DNA from: Rhizobiales bacterium GAS188
GTDB lineage: Bacteria; Pseudomonadota; Alphaproteobacteria; Rhizobiales; Beijerinckiaceae
DNA: 64,000 nt
NCBI GenBank assembly: GCA_900104855.1
Contig: FNSS01000001.1
Location: forward strand, 558,001-622,000
Direction of reading: 5' to 3'
Shown: positions 24,727 to 32,930 of the stretch, piece after piece
How the letters are laid out: each line of letters opens with the position of its first letter
How positions within the stretch are numbered: the first letter of the stretch is position 1
Position numbers and translations under genes: made by a program
The notes under the pieces: generated by a model
Told to the model about the DNA's origin: nothing
Database searches by the model: none
The model's input: only the letters and a program-made list of their open reading frames with translations

Positions 24727-25530
24727 TCAATACGCATGACGCCTCGCTCCGGCCTCGTCCCGAGCCCCCAAACCCTGGGTTCCGTTGCCGAGCCTCGCCA
24801 ACAGAGCGTCACGTAGGCTGCTCGCCCCGAAGCGGAAATGCGACGGCTTGACCCAGGCCGGCCCCATGATCTCGTCGGCGAGCGCCAGATAGGTCGAGGC
24901 ATCGGCAAGGCTGCGCACACCTCCCGAAATCTTGACCCCGACAGGCCGCGCCGCCGCCCGCGCGGCCTCGAGCAGCAGGCGCGCGGCCTGCGGCGTCGCG
25001 GAGAGCTTGGATTTGCCGGTCGAGGTCTTGAGGAAGTCCGCGCCCTCCCCGATCGCCCGACGGGCCGCATCGGCGATCAGGCCCTCATTCGGATATTCGC
25101 CGGTTTCCAGGATCACCTTGAAGGTCGCCCGCGCGCCGATCGTCGCCCGCGCCATGCGCAACAGCGTCGTCACCGTGCGCGGCCGGCCGGCGATCAGGCG
25201 CCGATAGGGGATCACCATGTCGATCTCGTCGGCGCCGTCGTCGAGCATCGCCAGGATCGCGCCGCGCACCTTGCCGGGGCGCTCCTCGCCGGAGGGGAAA
25301 TTGGCGACCGTCGCGACCTTGACGCCGCTGCCGGCGAGCCGGCGCCTGGCGGCGGCGACGAAGCGCGGCCACAGGCAGACCGCCGCCACGCGACGCGGCG
25401 CCACAGCCGCCGCGCAGAGACGCAGCGCGTCGTCCTCGGTCGCCGCCTCGCCGAGATCGGTGAGATCGAGGCAGGCCAGCGCCCGTTCGGCGTCGCGGAT
25501 ATTGCCGAACTCAGGAGCTGGCTCAGGCAT
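24727..25530 (-). CDS. deoC: Deoxyribose-phosphate aldolase
   Basis: 267 residues, class I aldolase that splits 2-deoxyribose-5-phosphate into glyceraldehyde-3-P and acetaldehyde. The Schiff-base Lys lies in ADFLKTSTGKSK; the second active-site Lys in PVGVKISGGVRS. The Asp of DEIDMVIPY is also present. The start overlaps the end of punA by 8 bases, so it is coupled to it. Together with cdd and punA it forms a deoxynucleoside salvage operon. The C-terminus is slightly extended with low-complexity sequence. Confidence 0.93.
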   Translation of the reverse strand: MPEPAPEFGNIRDAERALACLDLTDLGEAATEDDALRLCAAAVAPRRVAAVCLWPRFVAAARRRLAGSGVKVATVANFPSGEERPGKVRGAILAMLDDGADEIDMVIPYRRLIAGRPRTVTTLLRMARATIGARATFKVILETGEYPNEGLIADAARRAIGEGADFLKTSTGKSKLSATPQAARLLLEAARAAARPVGVKISGGVRSLADASTYLALADEIMGPAWVKPSHFRFGASSLRDALLARLGNGTQGLGARDEAGARRHAY

Positions 25531-26344
25531 CGTCCAACGTCCTGATGAAGGTGTCGAAGATGCGCCTGAGCGAGATCGCCGCGGTTGCCGCCATGCGTTT
25601 CGTCTCGTTATGGCTCGGCACGGCGCCTTCGATGCCGGCGCCGAGATTGGTCACGGCGCAGATGGCCGCCACTTTGAGGCCGTAGCGCCTGGCGATGATC
25701 GTCTCAGGCACGATCGACATGCCGACGATGTCGGCGCCCAACAGCCCGGCCATGCGAATTTCGGCCGGCGTCTCGAAGCTCGGCCCGGGCGTGAACATAT
25801 AGACGCTGTCGTTGAGCAGCGCTCCCTGGTTGGCGGCCGCCCGCTTCAGCCGGTGCCGCAAGGCGGGGTCATAGGCATCCGTCATGGACACGAAACGGGC
25901 ATCGCCCGGCTCGCCCTGCAACGGGTTCAGGCCCGACGGGTTGATGTGATCGGTCACGATCGTCAGCGCGCCCGGCCGCAAATGCGCCTTGGTCGAGCCG
26001 ACCGAGCTCGTCAGCACCACCGAATGGGCTCCGAGCCGCAGCAGCACCTCGATCGGGGTGCGCATGCCGTGAGGGTCGCCATTCTCGTAATAATGCGAGC
26101 GTCCCTGCAGCACAGCCACCCGCAAGCGCCCGATATTGCCGATCACCAGGCGCCCGGCATGGCCCGAGACCGAGGCCTTCGGAAAGCCGGGCAATTCCTC
26201 ATAGAGCGCGTCGAGCGGGTTCTCGATCTCCTTGGCGATGTTGGTGAGGCCCGTTCCGGTGACGAGCCCGACATCGATCGACGCTTCCAGGCCGCGCTTG
26301 CGGAGGAATTCCATCACCTGTTCGGGGTCGCGATCGCAATACAT
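25523..26344 (-). CDS. punA: Purine nucleoside phosphorylase, PNP/MTAP family
   Basis: 273 residues. Signatures: GLVTGTGLTNIAKEIEN (phosphate loop), AVLQGRSHYYENGDPHGM, GSTKAHLRPGALTIVTDHIN, and ADIVGMSIVPETIIARRYGLKV, with the substrate-binding NLGAGIE after it. It phosphorolyses (deoxy)inosine and guanosine, feeding sugar phosphate to DeoC. It is mid-operon between cdd and deoC. Five 16-bp repeats lie 34-112 bases upstream of the start, so an internal promoter may exist. The trimeric PNP group and MTAP are hard to tell apart without alignment. Confidence 0.9.
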   Translation of the reverse strand: MYCDRDPEQVMEFLRKRGLEASIDVGLVTGTGLTNIAKEIENPLDALYEELPGFPKASVSGHAGRLVIGNIGRLRVAVLQGRSHYYENGDPHGMRTPIEVLLRLGAHSVVLTSSVGSTKAHLRPGALTIVTDHINPSGLNPLQGEPGDARFVSMTDAYDPALRHRLKRAAANQGALLNDSVYMFTPGPSFETPAEIRMAGLLGADIVGMSIVPETIIARRYGLKVAAICAVTNLGAGIEGAVPSHNETKRMAATAAISLRRIFDTFIRTLDDA

Positions 26345-26377
26345 GCTATTCTTTTACCTGCCGGATATGGGCCGAGG

Positions 26378-26457
26378 CGACATGTGAGCTTGACGACATG
26401 TGACCTCGACGACATGTGACCTCAACGACATGTGACCTCAACGACATGTGACATGGG
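26378..26457. repeat. Five 16-bp direct repeats upstream of punA
   Basis: CGACATGTGA begins at 26378, 26394, 26410, 26426 and 26442, exactly 16 bases apart, within units like CGACATGTGACCTCAA. Each unit contains the palindrome ACATGT. The array fills most of the gap between cdd and punA, just before the punA start. Confidence 0.88.
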
Positions 26458-26479
26458 CGCGACCGCAAAGGAAGTCGCG

Positions 26480-26938
26480 TCATCGCGCCTCCGCGAGGTG
26501 CTCGGGACCAAATGAAGCTGGCAGCAATGCGGCCACCGTATAGCTGATAGAGGCCCCGGAAGGCTTGGCGCAGTGTATCAGCACCTCGCCCGAGGCGAAT
26601 TCCCGCAAACGCTGCCGGCAGCCCCCGCATGGCGTGACGAACTGGTCATCGCCGCCGATCACCACGCATTCGGCGATCCGGTGATGCCCATGCGCAATCA
26701 TGGCGGCGATGGCGCCTGCTTCGGCGCAGGTGCCGATGGGATAGGCGGCATTCTCGACATTGCAGCCAGCGAAGATGCCGCCCTCCACGGAGCGCAAGGC
26801 CGCGCCCACAGCGAAACGGGAATAGGGCGCGTAGGCCTGGGTTCGCGCCGCAAGGGCAGCATCGAAAAGCGCCGAAAAGGCGCCCCCGGACCGCGCATCA
26901 GGCCGTGTGGTCGCAGAGGCTGCGCCGTTCGTGGACAA
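26480..26938 (-). CDS. cdd: Cytidine deaminase
   Basis: 152 residues, small homotetrameric zinc enzyme type. GCNVENAAYPIGTCAEAGAI carries the first zinc Cys and the catalytic Glu (CAE); FVTPCGGCRQ gives the two other zinc Cys. It deaminates cytidine and deoxycytidine to uridines. It is first in the leftward cdd-punA-deoC run. The N-terminus has about 20 extra residues before the FSALFDAALAART core, so a later start is possible. Confidence 0.93.
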   Translation of the reverse strand: MSTNGAASATTRPDARSGGAFSALFDAALAARTQAYAPYSRFAVGAALRSVEGGIFAGCNVENAAYPIGTCAEAGAIAAMIAHGHHRIAECVVIGGDDQFVTPCGGCRQRLREFASGEVLIHCAKPSGASISYTVAALLPASFGPEHLAEAR

Positions 26939-27048
26939 ATTCCGTCTTCCTCATGCCTGGCCTCGCCCCCGGGCGGCCGGCCGCGCTCAACCTAAACCAA
27001 TGTTCGAAGCTGGCAAGGCAGGCGCGGGAAGTTGATCTCGGGCACGCG

Positions 27049-27342
27049 CTAGGCCCCAGGCGCGGGATGCGAGGGCACGAGGCTCGCCTCTCTGACCGCG
27101 GCTTCGCGGGCATCGAGGACGACCGCGCTCACCACGCCCTTGCCGGCGAGCAGCTTCTCCAGCGCCGCCAGCCATAGCGCATAATAGCTGTCCTCACGCC
27201 CCTGCACTTCGGCTGCCTTGATCTCCGCGCCCAATGCCGCCGAGAATTCGCGCCATTCGAACACACCTTGATCGCTGAGCCCGACGGCGAGTGCGAAGGC
27301 CTGCGCTTCCCAGGGAGCCGAGAAGGGTGTTTCGGGACGCAT
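27049..27342 (-). CDS. Nitrile hydratase accessory protein (P14K-type activator)
   Basis: 97 residues from ATG 27342, which shares one base with the nthB stop (TGATG). It resembles the N-terminal half of the beta subunit (FSAPWEAQAFALAVGL, FEWREFSAALGAEI, DSYYALWLAALEKLL), the known relation between P14K-type activators and beta subunits. Activators of this type deliver cobalt and promote cysteine oxidation in the alpha subunit by subunit swapping. It ends the operon alpha-beta-activator. Confidence 0.88.
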   Translation of the reverse strand: MRPETPFSAPWEAQAFALAVGLSDQGVFEWREFSAALGAEIKAAEVQGREDSYYALWLAALEKLLAGKGVVSAVVLDAREAAVREASLVPSHPAPGA

Positions 27343-28001
27343 CAGGCCGGATCGAGATAGGGTTCGAAGGCCTCGATGCTGACCGTGAGCGTCGGATCGG
27401 CGGTCTCGCCCCATAATTCGCGCGACGGGAAGGCAACCGTGTAGAGCCAGACCGGCTCGCCGGTGCCGGGCCCGCTCGTGTCGGGGAAGATATGGGCGCC
27501 ATGCACGCGTTCGACGACACCGGCCTTGCCGCGCGCATAACGCGGCAGGCGCGTATGGCCGGCGGGATGCATCACCTTGGCGCGCACGCCCTGGCCGATG
27601 GCGAAACGCGCCGGCGCCAGCGGCGTGCGCTCGAAGGGCGTGCCCTTGGCGAGAACCTCAGGCACGTCGGCGGCGGCGACGCGTGGGCGACGGGTCTTGG
27701 CTGCCGGGCGCGCGGAATGGCCGCTCCCCAGCTCCTGCGCATCGACCAGCCCCCTCGCCTGCAACAGCCTTTCCAGGCCGCGCAGCCAGATCTCGTAATA
27801 GCTGGCATTCAGGTAGAGGCCAGGATGCAGGATCTCGCGCGCGTGTCGGCTTTGATCGATGCTCCATTCGCCCAAGCCTCCCGCCGCGACGGTGACGGCC
27901 AGCGCCCTCGCCTCCCAGGGCGCGTGGAAGACCGGCTCATTCGCCTCATGCTCGACGGGGCCGAAGCCCATGGCGCCGCCGAGATCTTGGGCGCCGTTCA
28001 T
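27342..28001 (-). CDS. nthB: Nitrile hydratase subunit beta
   Basis: 219 residues from ATG 28001, overlapping the alpha stop by four bases. The N-terminal part [16 protein letters not shown] and [16 protein letters not shown] is the family hallmark. The C-terminal SH3-like barrel ([46 protein letters not shown]) covers the metal site and contributes Arg residues to the claw setting. It forms the alpha-beta heterodimer that hydrates nitriles to amides. Confidence 0.93.
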   Translation of the reverse strand: MNGAQDLGGAMGFGPVEHEANEPVFHAPWEARALAVTVAAGGLGEWSIDQSRHAREILHPGLYLNASYYEIWLRGLERLLQARGLVDAQELGSGHSARPAAKTRRPRVAAADVPEVLAKGTPFERTPLAPARFAIGQGVRAKVMHPAGHTRLPRYARGKAGVVERVHGAHIFPDTSGPGTGEPVWLYTVAFPSRELWGETADPTLTVSIEAFEPYLDPA

Positions 28002-28633
28002 GCCGCCACCCGTGCCGGCGCCAGCGCAAGGCCTGTTCCGATCATCGATTCGCGCGTGATGAGGCCGACCAGACGCTCCTCGCTCAGGCCCTCCGTTCCC
28101 GCAGGCCGCATCGGCACCACGAGATAGCGCGTCTCGGCGGTCGAATCCCAGACGCGGATCGCCGTCGTCTCCGGCAAGGTCACGCCGAAATCCTTGAGCA
28201 CGGCGCGCGGCTCGATCACGGCCCGCGAACGATAGGGCGGCGATTTGTACCAGACCGGCGGCAGGCCGAGCAGCGGCCAGGGGTAACAGGAGCACAAGGT
28301 GCAGACGATGAGGTTGTGGAGCTTCTCGGTATTCTCGACGGCGACGATATGCTCGCCGCCGCGGCCGCCATAGCCGAGCTCGGCCGAAGCCGCCGTGCCG
28401 TCGGCGAGTAGGCGCTGCCGGTAGGCCGGGTCGGCCCAGGCCTTGGCCACCACCTTGGCGCCGTTCATGGGGCCGACTTCATGCGCATAGGTCTCGACAA
28501 TGACATCGAGAGCCGCGGGATCGACATAGCCCTTCTCGACGAGAAGCTGCTCCAGCGCCTTCACCCGCGCCACCGGATCATATCCGTCCGCGGCGACCCG
28601 CCCGTGATCGCCAGGACACGCGCAACTCACCAT
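27998..28633 (-). CDS. nthA: Nitrile hydratase subunit alpha, cobalt type
   Basis: 211 residues. The metal claw reads CTLCSC at 111-116; Thr after the first Cys marks the cobalt class (iron enzymes have CSLCSC). The next stretch [21 protein letters not shown] is the conserved substrate-channel segment. With NthB it converts nitriles to amides in the cytoplasm. The operon order alpha-beta-activator is known for cobalt enzymes of proteobacteria. No amidase gene lies next to it, so the amide product must be used elsewhere. The related thiocyanate hydrolase is less likely because that enzyme has three subunits. Confidence 0.95.
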   Translation of the reverse strand: MVSCACPGDHGRVAADGYDPVARVKALEQLLVEKGYVDPAALDVIVETYAHEVGPMNGAKVVAKAWADPAYRQRLLADGTAASAELGYGGRGGEHIVAVENTEKLHNLIVCTLCSCYPWPLLGLPPVWYKSPPYRSRAVIEPRAVLKDFGVTLPETTAIRVWDSTAETRYLVVPMRPAGTEGLSEERLVGLITRESMIGTGLALAPARVAA

Positions 28634-28669
28634 CGCCTAACTCCCGTCTCGCGGCCGCCGGATCGAACC

Positions 28670-28690
28670 AAGATCAATCCAAGATCAATC
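28670..28690. promoter_or_regulatory. Direct repeat in divergent nthA / lactonase promoter region
   Basis: AAGATCAATC occurs at 28670-28679 and 28681-28690, a spacing of 11 bases (one helical turn). It lies between the divergent nthA and SMP-30 genes. It may bind a regulator of either side; no regulator gene is adjacent. Confidence 0.35.
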
Positions 28691-28736
28691 GATGCCACCA
28701 ATATACGGCTTTCCTCGGCGGACAAAATGCGAGACC

Positions 28737-29681
28737 ATGCCGAGAGACATCGACAGAGCCGCCATGCACGATTCGCAAGCCCGACGCCGCCAAGCCGTGA
28801 CTGCGTCATCACCCTTCACCTGCGTGCTCGATTGTCGTGCCACCCTCGGCGAATGTCCCGTCTGGTCGCCGCAACAGCAGACCTTGTATTTCATCGACAT
28901 CAAGGCCCCGGCGCTGTGCCGCTTCGATCCGGCGACAGGAGCGCTGCGGCAGATGCCGATGCCGGAGCAGATCGGCTCCTTCGCCCTCATGCGCTCGGGC
29001 GGCTTCCTCGCCGCGCTGCGCACCGGCCTATGGCGCCTCGATGCGGAAGGGCGCGTCATGGAGAAGCTCGCCGCCAATCCGGAAGTCCATGCGACGTCGA
29101 GATTCAATGACGGGCGCTGCGATCCGCATGGCCGCTTCTTCGTCGGCACCATCGACGAGACGCGCACGGGCACGGCCGGCCTCTATCGCTTCGAGGCGGG
29201 GCGTCTGACCAAATTGGCGGAAGGGCTGATGACCTCGAACGGGCTCGCCTTCAGCCCGCAAGGCGACGTCATGTATCATGCCGATACGCCACGCCTCAGC
29301 GTCTTTCGCCACGCCTTCGACGCGGCGACCGGCACACCCGGAAAGGCCGAGGTGTTGGCGACCTTCGCTTCGCGCGGACCCGATCGCGGCTGGCCCGACG
29401 GGGCCGCCGTCGACGCGGAGGGGTGCTATTGGTGCGCCTTGTGGCAAGGGGGGCGCATCCGCCGCTACGCACCCGATGGTGAACTCTTGGCGGAATATCC
29501 GGTGCCGGCGCGCTCGCCGACCATGCCGGCCTTCGGCGGCCCCGACCTGCGGACCCTCTATGTGACGAGCGCCCGCGTCGGGCTCACGGCGGCAGAGCTC
29601 GAGAGCTCGCCCCTCTCGGGAGGTTTATTCGCGATGCGGGTCGAGACGCCGGGCCTGCCCGAGCCGGAATATGCGGGTTGA
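28737..29681 (+). CDS. SMP-30/gluconolactonase family sugar lactonase
   Basis: About 314 residues. Metal-site motifs of the six-blade propeller: ATLGECPVWSPQQQTLYFIDI (Glu), SRFNDGRCDPHGRFFVGT (Asn/Asp), MTSNGLAFSPQGDVMYHADT and GWPDGAAVDAEGCYWCALW (Asp). It should open sugar-acid lactones with a divalent cation. The start is uncertain: ATG 28737 or 28764 are both possible and neither has a strong ribosome site. The SDR gene follows at once and the PfkB kinase after it, so the three likely oxidise and phosphorylate one sugar. Confidence 0.85.
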   Translation: MPRDIDRAAMHDSQARRRQAVTASSPFTCVLDCRATLGECPVWSPQQQTLYFIDIKAPALCRFDPATGALRQMPMPEQIGSFALMRSGGFLAALRTGLWRLDAEGRVMEKLAANPEVHATSRFNDGRCDPHGRFFVGTIDETRTGTAGLYRFEAGRLTKLAEGLMTSNGLAFSPQGDVMYHADTPRLSVFRHAFDAATGTPGKAEVLATFASRGPDRGWPDGAAVDAEGCYWCALWQGGRIRRYAPDGELLAEYPVPARSPTMPAFGGPDLRTLYVTSARVGLTAAELESSPLSGGLFAMRVETPGLPEPEYAG

Positions 29682-29683
29682 CG

Positions 29684-30454
29684 ATGACCATCTATGACAG
29701 CGTCCAGTATCGCTCGCTTTCGGGCAAGGGCGTGCTGATCACCGGAGGCGCGAGCGGCATCGGCGCCGCCATGGTCGAAGCCTTCGCGGCCCAGGGCGCG
29801 CGCGTCGATATCCTCGACATCGACGATGAGGCGGCCTCGACCCTGCTGGCAAAGCTCGACGGCAAGGCGTTGCGCTACCGCCATTGCGATGTCGGCGATG
29901 TCGCGGCGCTGCGGGTGGCGATCGCTGCGACCGAAGCCGAGAGCGGCCCGATCGACGTCCTGATCGCCAATGCGGCGCGCGACGACCGCCATGCCATGGC
30001 CGAAGTCGAGCCCGCCTATTGGGACGGCAATCTCGCGGTCAATCTCAACCATCAATTCTTCGCGACCCAGGCGGTCGCGCCCGGCATGGCGCGGCGCGGC
30101 GGCGGCTCGGTCATCCTGTTCGGTTCGGTCGCCTGGATGCGCGGCCGGCCAGGCCTCGTCGCCTATACGACCGCGAAGGCCGCGATCAACGGCATGACCC
30201 GCACATTGGCGCGCGAGCTCGGGGACAGCGGCATCCGGGTCAATTGCATCGTGCCCGGCGCCATCGCCACCGAGCGCCAGGCGCGGCTGTGGCGCACGCC
30301 GGCGCTCGAAGAGGAATTCCTCGACCGGCAGGCCTTGAAGATCCGCCTCGATGCCAGCCATGTGGCGCGCATGGCGCTGTTCCTGGCTTCCGATGAAGCA
30401 GCCGGCTGCACGGCACAGAACTTCATCGTCGATGCCGGCATCACGGTGAATTGA
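29684..30454 (+). CDS. Short-chain dehydrogenase (probable sugar dehydrogenase)
   Basis: 256 residues. TGGASGIGAAMVEAFAAQG binds NAD(P); DILDIDDEA carries the acidic residue that favours NAD. IANAARDD replaces NNAG, and the catalytic Ser is in ILFGSVAWM. YTTAKAAINGMTRTLARELG carries the catalytic Tyr and Lys. C-terminal GCTAQNFIVDAGITVN is standard. ATG 29684 is three bases after the lactonase stop. With the lactonase it probably oxidises an aldose to the lactone and then the acid is made. Confidence 0.87.
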   Translation: MTIYDSVQYRSLSGKGVLITGGASGIGAAMVEAFAAQGARVDILDIDDEAASTLLAKLDGKALRYRHCDVGDVAALRVAIAATEAESGPIDVLIANAARDDRHAMAEVEPAYWDGNLAVNLNHQFFATQAVAPGMARRGGGSVILFGSVAWMRGRPGLVAYTTAKAAINGMTRTLARELGDSGIRVNCIVPGAIATERQARLWRTPALEEEFLDRQALKIRLDASHVARMALFLASDEAAGCTAQNFIVDAGITVN

Positions 30455-30476
30455 GAGTCATCCGGTCACTTTGGCG

Positions 30477-31373
30477 ATGACAAAAGTCCTCTGCGTCGGC
30501 ATCGCGACGCTCGATCATGTCTACGCGGTCGACACGATGCCCGACCGCCCCGAGAAGTTCCGCGCCCGCGATCTCGTCATCATCGGAGGCGGCACGGCCG
30601 CGACCGCCGCCTTTGCCGTCGCCAGGCTCGGCGGGCAGGCCATGCTGGCGGCGCGCCTCGGCGACGACATGACCGGGCGCGTCATCCTCGCCGAGCTCGA
30701 GGAGGCAGGCGTCGATTGCAGCCTCGCCAGGCGCTATCCCGGGCGTCGCTCGCCCTCTTCGGCCGTGCTGGTCGATCCGCAGGGCGAACGCCTCGTCATG
30801 TGCTATGCCGATGCGCGCTTGCCCGAGGATGCGTCCTTCCTGCCTGAAAGGCTGCCGGCCGACATTCGCGCCGTGCTCGGCGACGTCTCCTGGATTGCGG
30901 GCGCGAGACGCCTCTTCGCCGCGGCCCGGCTCGCCGGCATACCGAGCCTGATCGACGGCGACCGGGTGATCGAGGATCTGGGTTATTTCGATGCGGCCTC
31001 CCATGTCGCCTATTCGGCCGCGACCGTGCGCCAGCTCACCGGCATCTCCGATCCGGCCGAAGGCCTCGCGGCGCTGGCGCGTGCGGCCGGCAATTGGATC
31101 GCGGTGACGGATGGCGGGCGCGGCGCCTGGTTCACGGAAGATGGTGCGATCGACCATGAGCCAGGCTTCGCGGTCGCGGCCGTCGACACGCTCGGCGCCG
31201 GCGACGTCTTCCACGGCGCCTTGGCGCTCGCCCTCGCCGAGGGCCGGCCCGAGCGCCTGGCGGTGCGCTTCGCCAATGCGGCCGCGGCCCTGAAATGCAC
31301 ACGCTTCGGCGGCGGCCGGGCCGGTGCTCCGAGCCGGGACGAGGTCGAGGCCTTCATGCGCCGCGCGAACTGA
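30477..31373 (+). CDS. PfkB family carbohydrate kinase (KDG kinase-like)
   Basis: 298 residues. The N-terminal IGGGTAATAAFAVARLG and the C-terminal DTLGAGDVFHGALALALAEG are the two PfkB signatures; the Asp of GAGD is the catalytic base. It would phosphorylate a sugar or keto-deoxy sugar acid with ATP. It is third after a lactonase and a dehydrogenase, which is the layout of oxidative routes that end in 2-keto-3-deoxy acids, so a KDG-like substrate is the best guess. Ribokinase or sulfofructose-type kinases cannot be excluded. Confidence 0.87.
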   Translation: MTKVLCVGIATLDHVYAVDTMPDRPEKFRARDLVIIGGGTAATAAFAVARLGGQAMLAARLGDDMTGRVILAELEEAGVDCSLARRYPGRRSPSSAVLVDPQGERLVMCYADARLPEDASFLPERLPADIRAVLGDVSWIAGARRLFAAARLAGIPSLIDGDRVIEDLGYFDAASHVAYSAATVRQLTGISDPAEGLAALARAAGNWIAVTDGGRGAWFTEDGAIDHEPGFAVAAVDTLGAGDVFHGALALALAEGRPERLAVRFANAAAALKCTRFGGGRAGAPSRDEVEAFMRRAN

Positions 31374-31402
31374 GGCGCGCGCCGCATCAAATCGGCTGCG
31401 TC

Positions 31403-32041
31403 TTAGTGGATCCAGCGCCGGAAGGTCGGCAGCGACCAGCCGCGCAGGATGGCGAGCAGCCTCAACGTGAGGCCGACCCCCGCCGCGACGCAGGCCCCGA
31501 TGACGGGATCGACGCCGGATTTGTCCAGCGCCACCACCATGAGCGCCGCAAGCGCAGCGGCGGTGACATAGATTTCGCGCCGCAGCACCAGGGGCACGTC
31601 GCCGGCCAAAAGGTCGCGAATGATGCCGCCGAAGGTCGCGGTCATGACGCCGAGCACGATGGCAACCAGGGGCGATGCCCCATGCACGAGAGAACGCACG
31701 GTCCCGGTCACCGCGAAGACGCAGAGCCCGATCGCGTCGGCGATCAGCACGACGCGTCGCCTGGCGCCGTCGCGAGAAGCCGCCTGCACGCTCTCTCCGG
31801 CCAAAAAGGCCGCGACGCTGACCGCGATGCAGATCAGGATATCGGTCGGGTCGCTCACCCAGAACACCGGCGCGATGCCGAGCAGCAGGTCGCGCAAGGT
31901 GCCGCCGCCTACGCCGGTCACGGTGGCGAGCAAGGCGAAGCCGAACGGGTCCATATCCTTATCGGCAGCGACCAGCGCCCCGGTCAGGGCGAAAACGGCA
32001 ACTCCGATCCACTCGAGCCAGGGTCCGAGCGAACCGAACAT
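31403..32041 (-). CDS. TRIC-type cation channel (UPF0126/YadS family)
   Basis: 212 residues with two repeats, each starting with a helix and a glycine-rich FALTGALVAADKDMDPFGFALLATVTGVGGGTLRDLL / FAVTGTVRSLVHGASPLVAIVLGVMTATFGGIIRDLL pattern. This internal repeat of three helices plus a seventh helix is the trimeric intracellular cation channel fold. Bacterial members conduct K+ or Na+. It is convergent with the PfkB kinase gene and downstream of grpE on the same strand. Confidence 0.88.
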   Translation of the reverse strand: MFGSLGPWLEWIGVAVFALTGALVAADKDMDPFGFALLATVTGVGGGTLRDLLLGIAPVFWVSDPTDILICIAVSVAAFLAGESVQAASRDGARRRVVLIADAIGLCVFAVTGTVRSLVHGASPLVAIVLGVMTATFGGIIRDLLAGDVPLVLRREIYVTAAALAALMVVALDKSGVDPVIGACVAAGVGLTLRLLAILRGWSLPTFRRWIH

Positions 32042-32052
32042 CGAGAGGCTGG

Positions 32053-32667
32053 TCAGCCTGCCTCGGCCCCGTTCGGGCGCTGCTTGCCCGCCTCATTGGC
32101 CGCGGTGCCCGACGACACGCCGACCAGGGCCGGACGCAAGACGCGCTCGCCGATGGCATAACCGGGCTGCACCACGGTGTGCACCTGCCCCTTGGCGAGG
32201 CTGTCATGAGGCGCCTCGAACATCGCCTGGTGCAGATTGGGGTCGAATTTCTGGCCGGCCGGGTCGACCCTGCGCACACCATGGCGCTCGAGCGTCTTGA
32301 TCAGCTCGCGCTCGGTCAGCTCGATGCCCTCGATCAGGCCCGCGAAGGCGCCGTCGGCACCCTTGCGCGCCTCCCCCGGGATGGTGTCGATGGCGCGGCG
32401 CAGGTTATCGGCGACCGACAGCATGTCGCGCGCGAAGCCCGTCACCGCATAGGAGCGCGTATCGGCGATTTCCCGCTCGGTGCGCCGCCGCAGATTCTCC
32501 ATCTCGGCCAGCGACCGCAACAATTTGTCCTTCAGATCGGTCTTTTCCTGCTCGAGCTTCGCCACCACGTCCTCCGTCGAGGTCGCGGCGTCGGCAGCGA
32601 AGCCGCCCTCGGGCGCCCCGCCGGCTTCAGCTGGAAATGTTTGCGGCTTCTCGTCTTCGCCGGCCAT
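32053..32667 (-). CDS. grpE: Co-chaperone GrpE
   Basis: Nucleotide exchange factor for DnaK. 204 residues from ATG 32667, preceded by AGAGGA. A disordered acidic N-terminus is followed by the long coiled coil ([29 protein letters not shown]). The C-terminal beta domain has [21 protein letters not shown] and [17 protein letters not shown], both family hallmarks. No hrcA or dnaK is adjacent. The TRIC channel gene follows 12 bases later. Confidence 0.96.
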   Translation of the reverse strand: MAGEDEKPQTFPAEAGGAPEGGFAADAATSTEDVVAKLEQEKTDLKDKLLRSLAEMENLRRRTEREIADTRSYAVTGFARDMLSVADNLRRAIDTIPGEARKGADGAFAGLIEGIELTERELIKTLERHGVRRVDPAGQKFDPNLHQAMFEAPHDSLAKGQVHTVVQPGYAIGERVLRPALVGVSSGTAANEAGKQRPNGAEAG

Positions 32668-32892
32668 ACTATCCTCTTTGCAGCACAACGTTCTTGCATC
32701 GCGATATCTGCAAGGTCGCGGCGAAAATCAAGCCTACAACATCCCGAAGCGGAATGGTCTGCTATTCACCGACCGGGCATGCAGCGCATCGAATGGGACA
32801 TGAGCGCCGGATTTCGTTCGTTCAGTGCGGATTCGCGCCGCAAAAGCCTCCGGTTTCCCGGTTTTGACTGCAAAAGCTGCTGGCGGGCCGAT

Positions 32893-32914
32893 TTCCCGCG
32901 AAGCGCGGGAGAGG
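32893..32914 (-). terminator. Hairpin downstream of glnD
   Basis: TCCCGCG and CGCGGGA flank a 3-base loop right after the glnD stop on the leftward strand. The flanks (GAGAGGGAAG) match the arms of the long palindromic elements elsewhere, so this looks like a half element serving as a terminator. Confidence 0.55.
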
Positions 32915-32930
32915 GAAGAAAACCTCGGGC

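Noticed and set aside
26378..26457. Replication origin iterons
   Set aside because: The array is inside a metabolic operon with no rep gene, DnaA boxes or AT-rich unwinding region.
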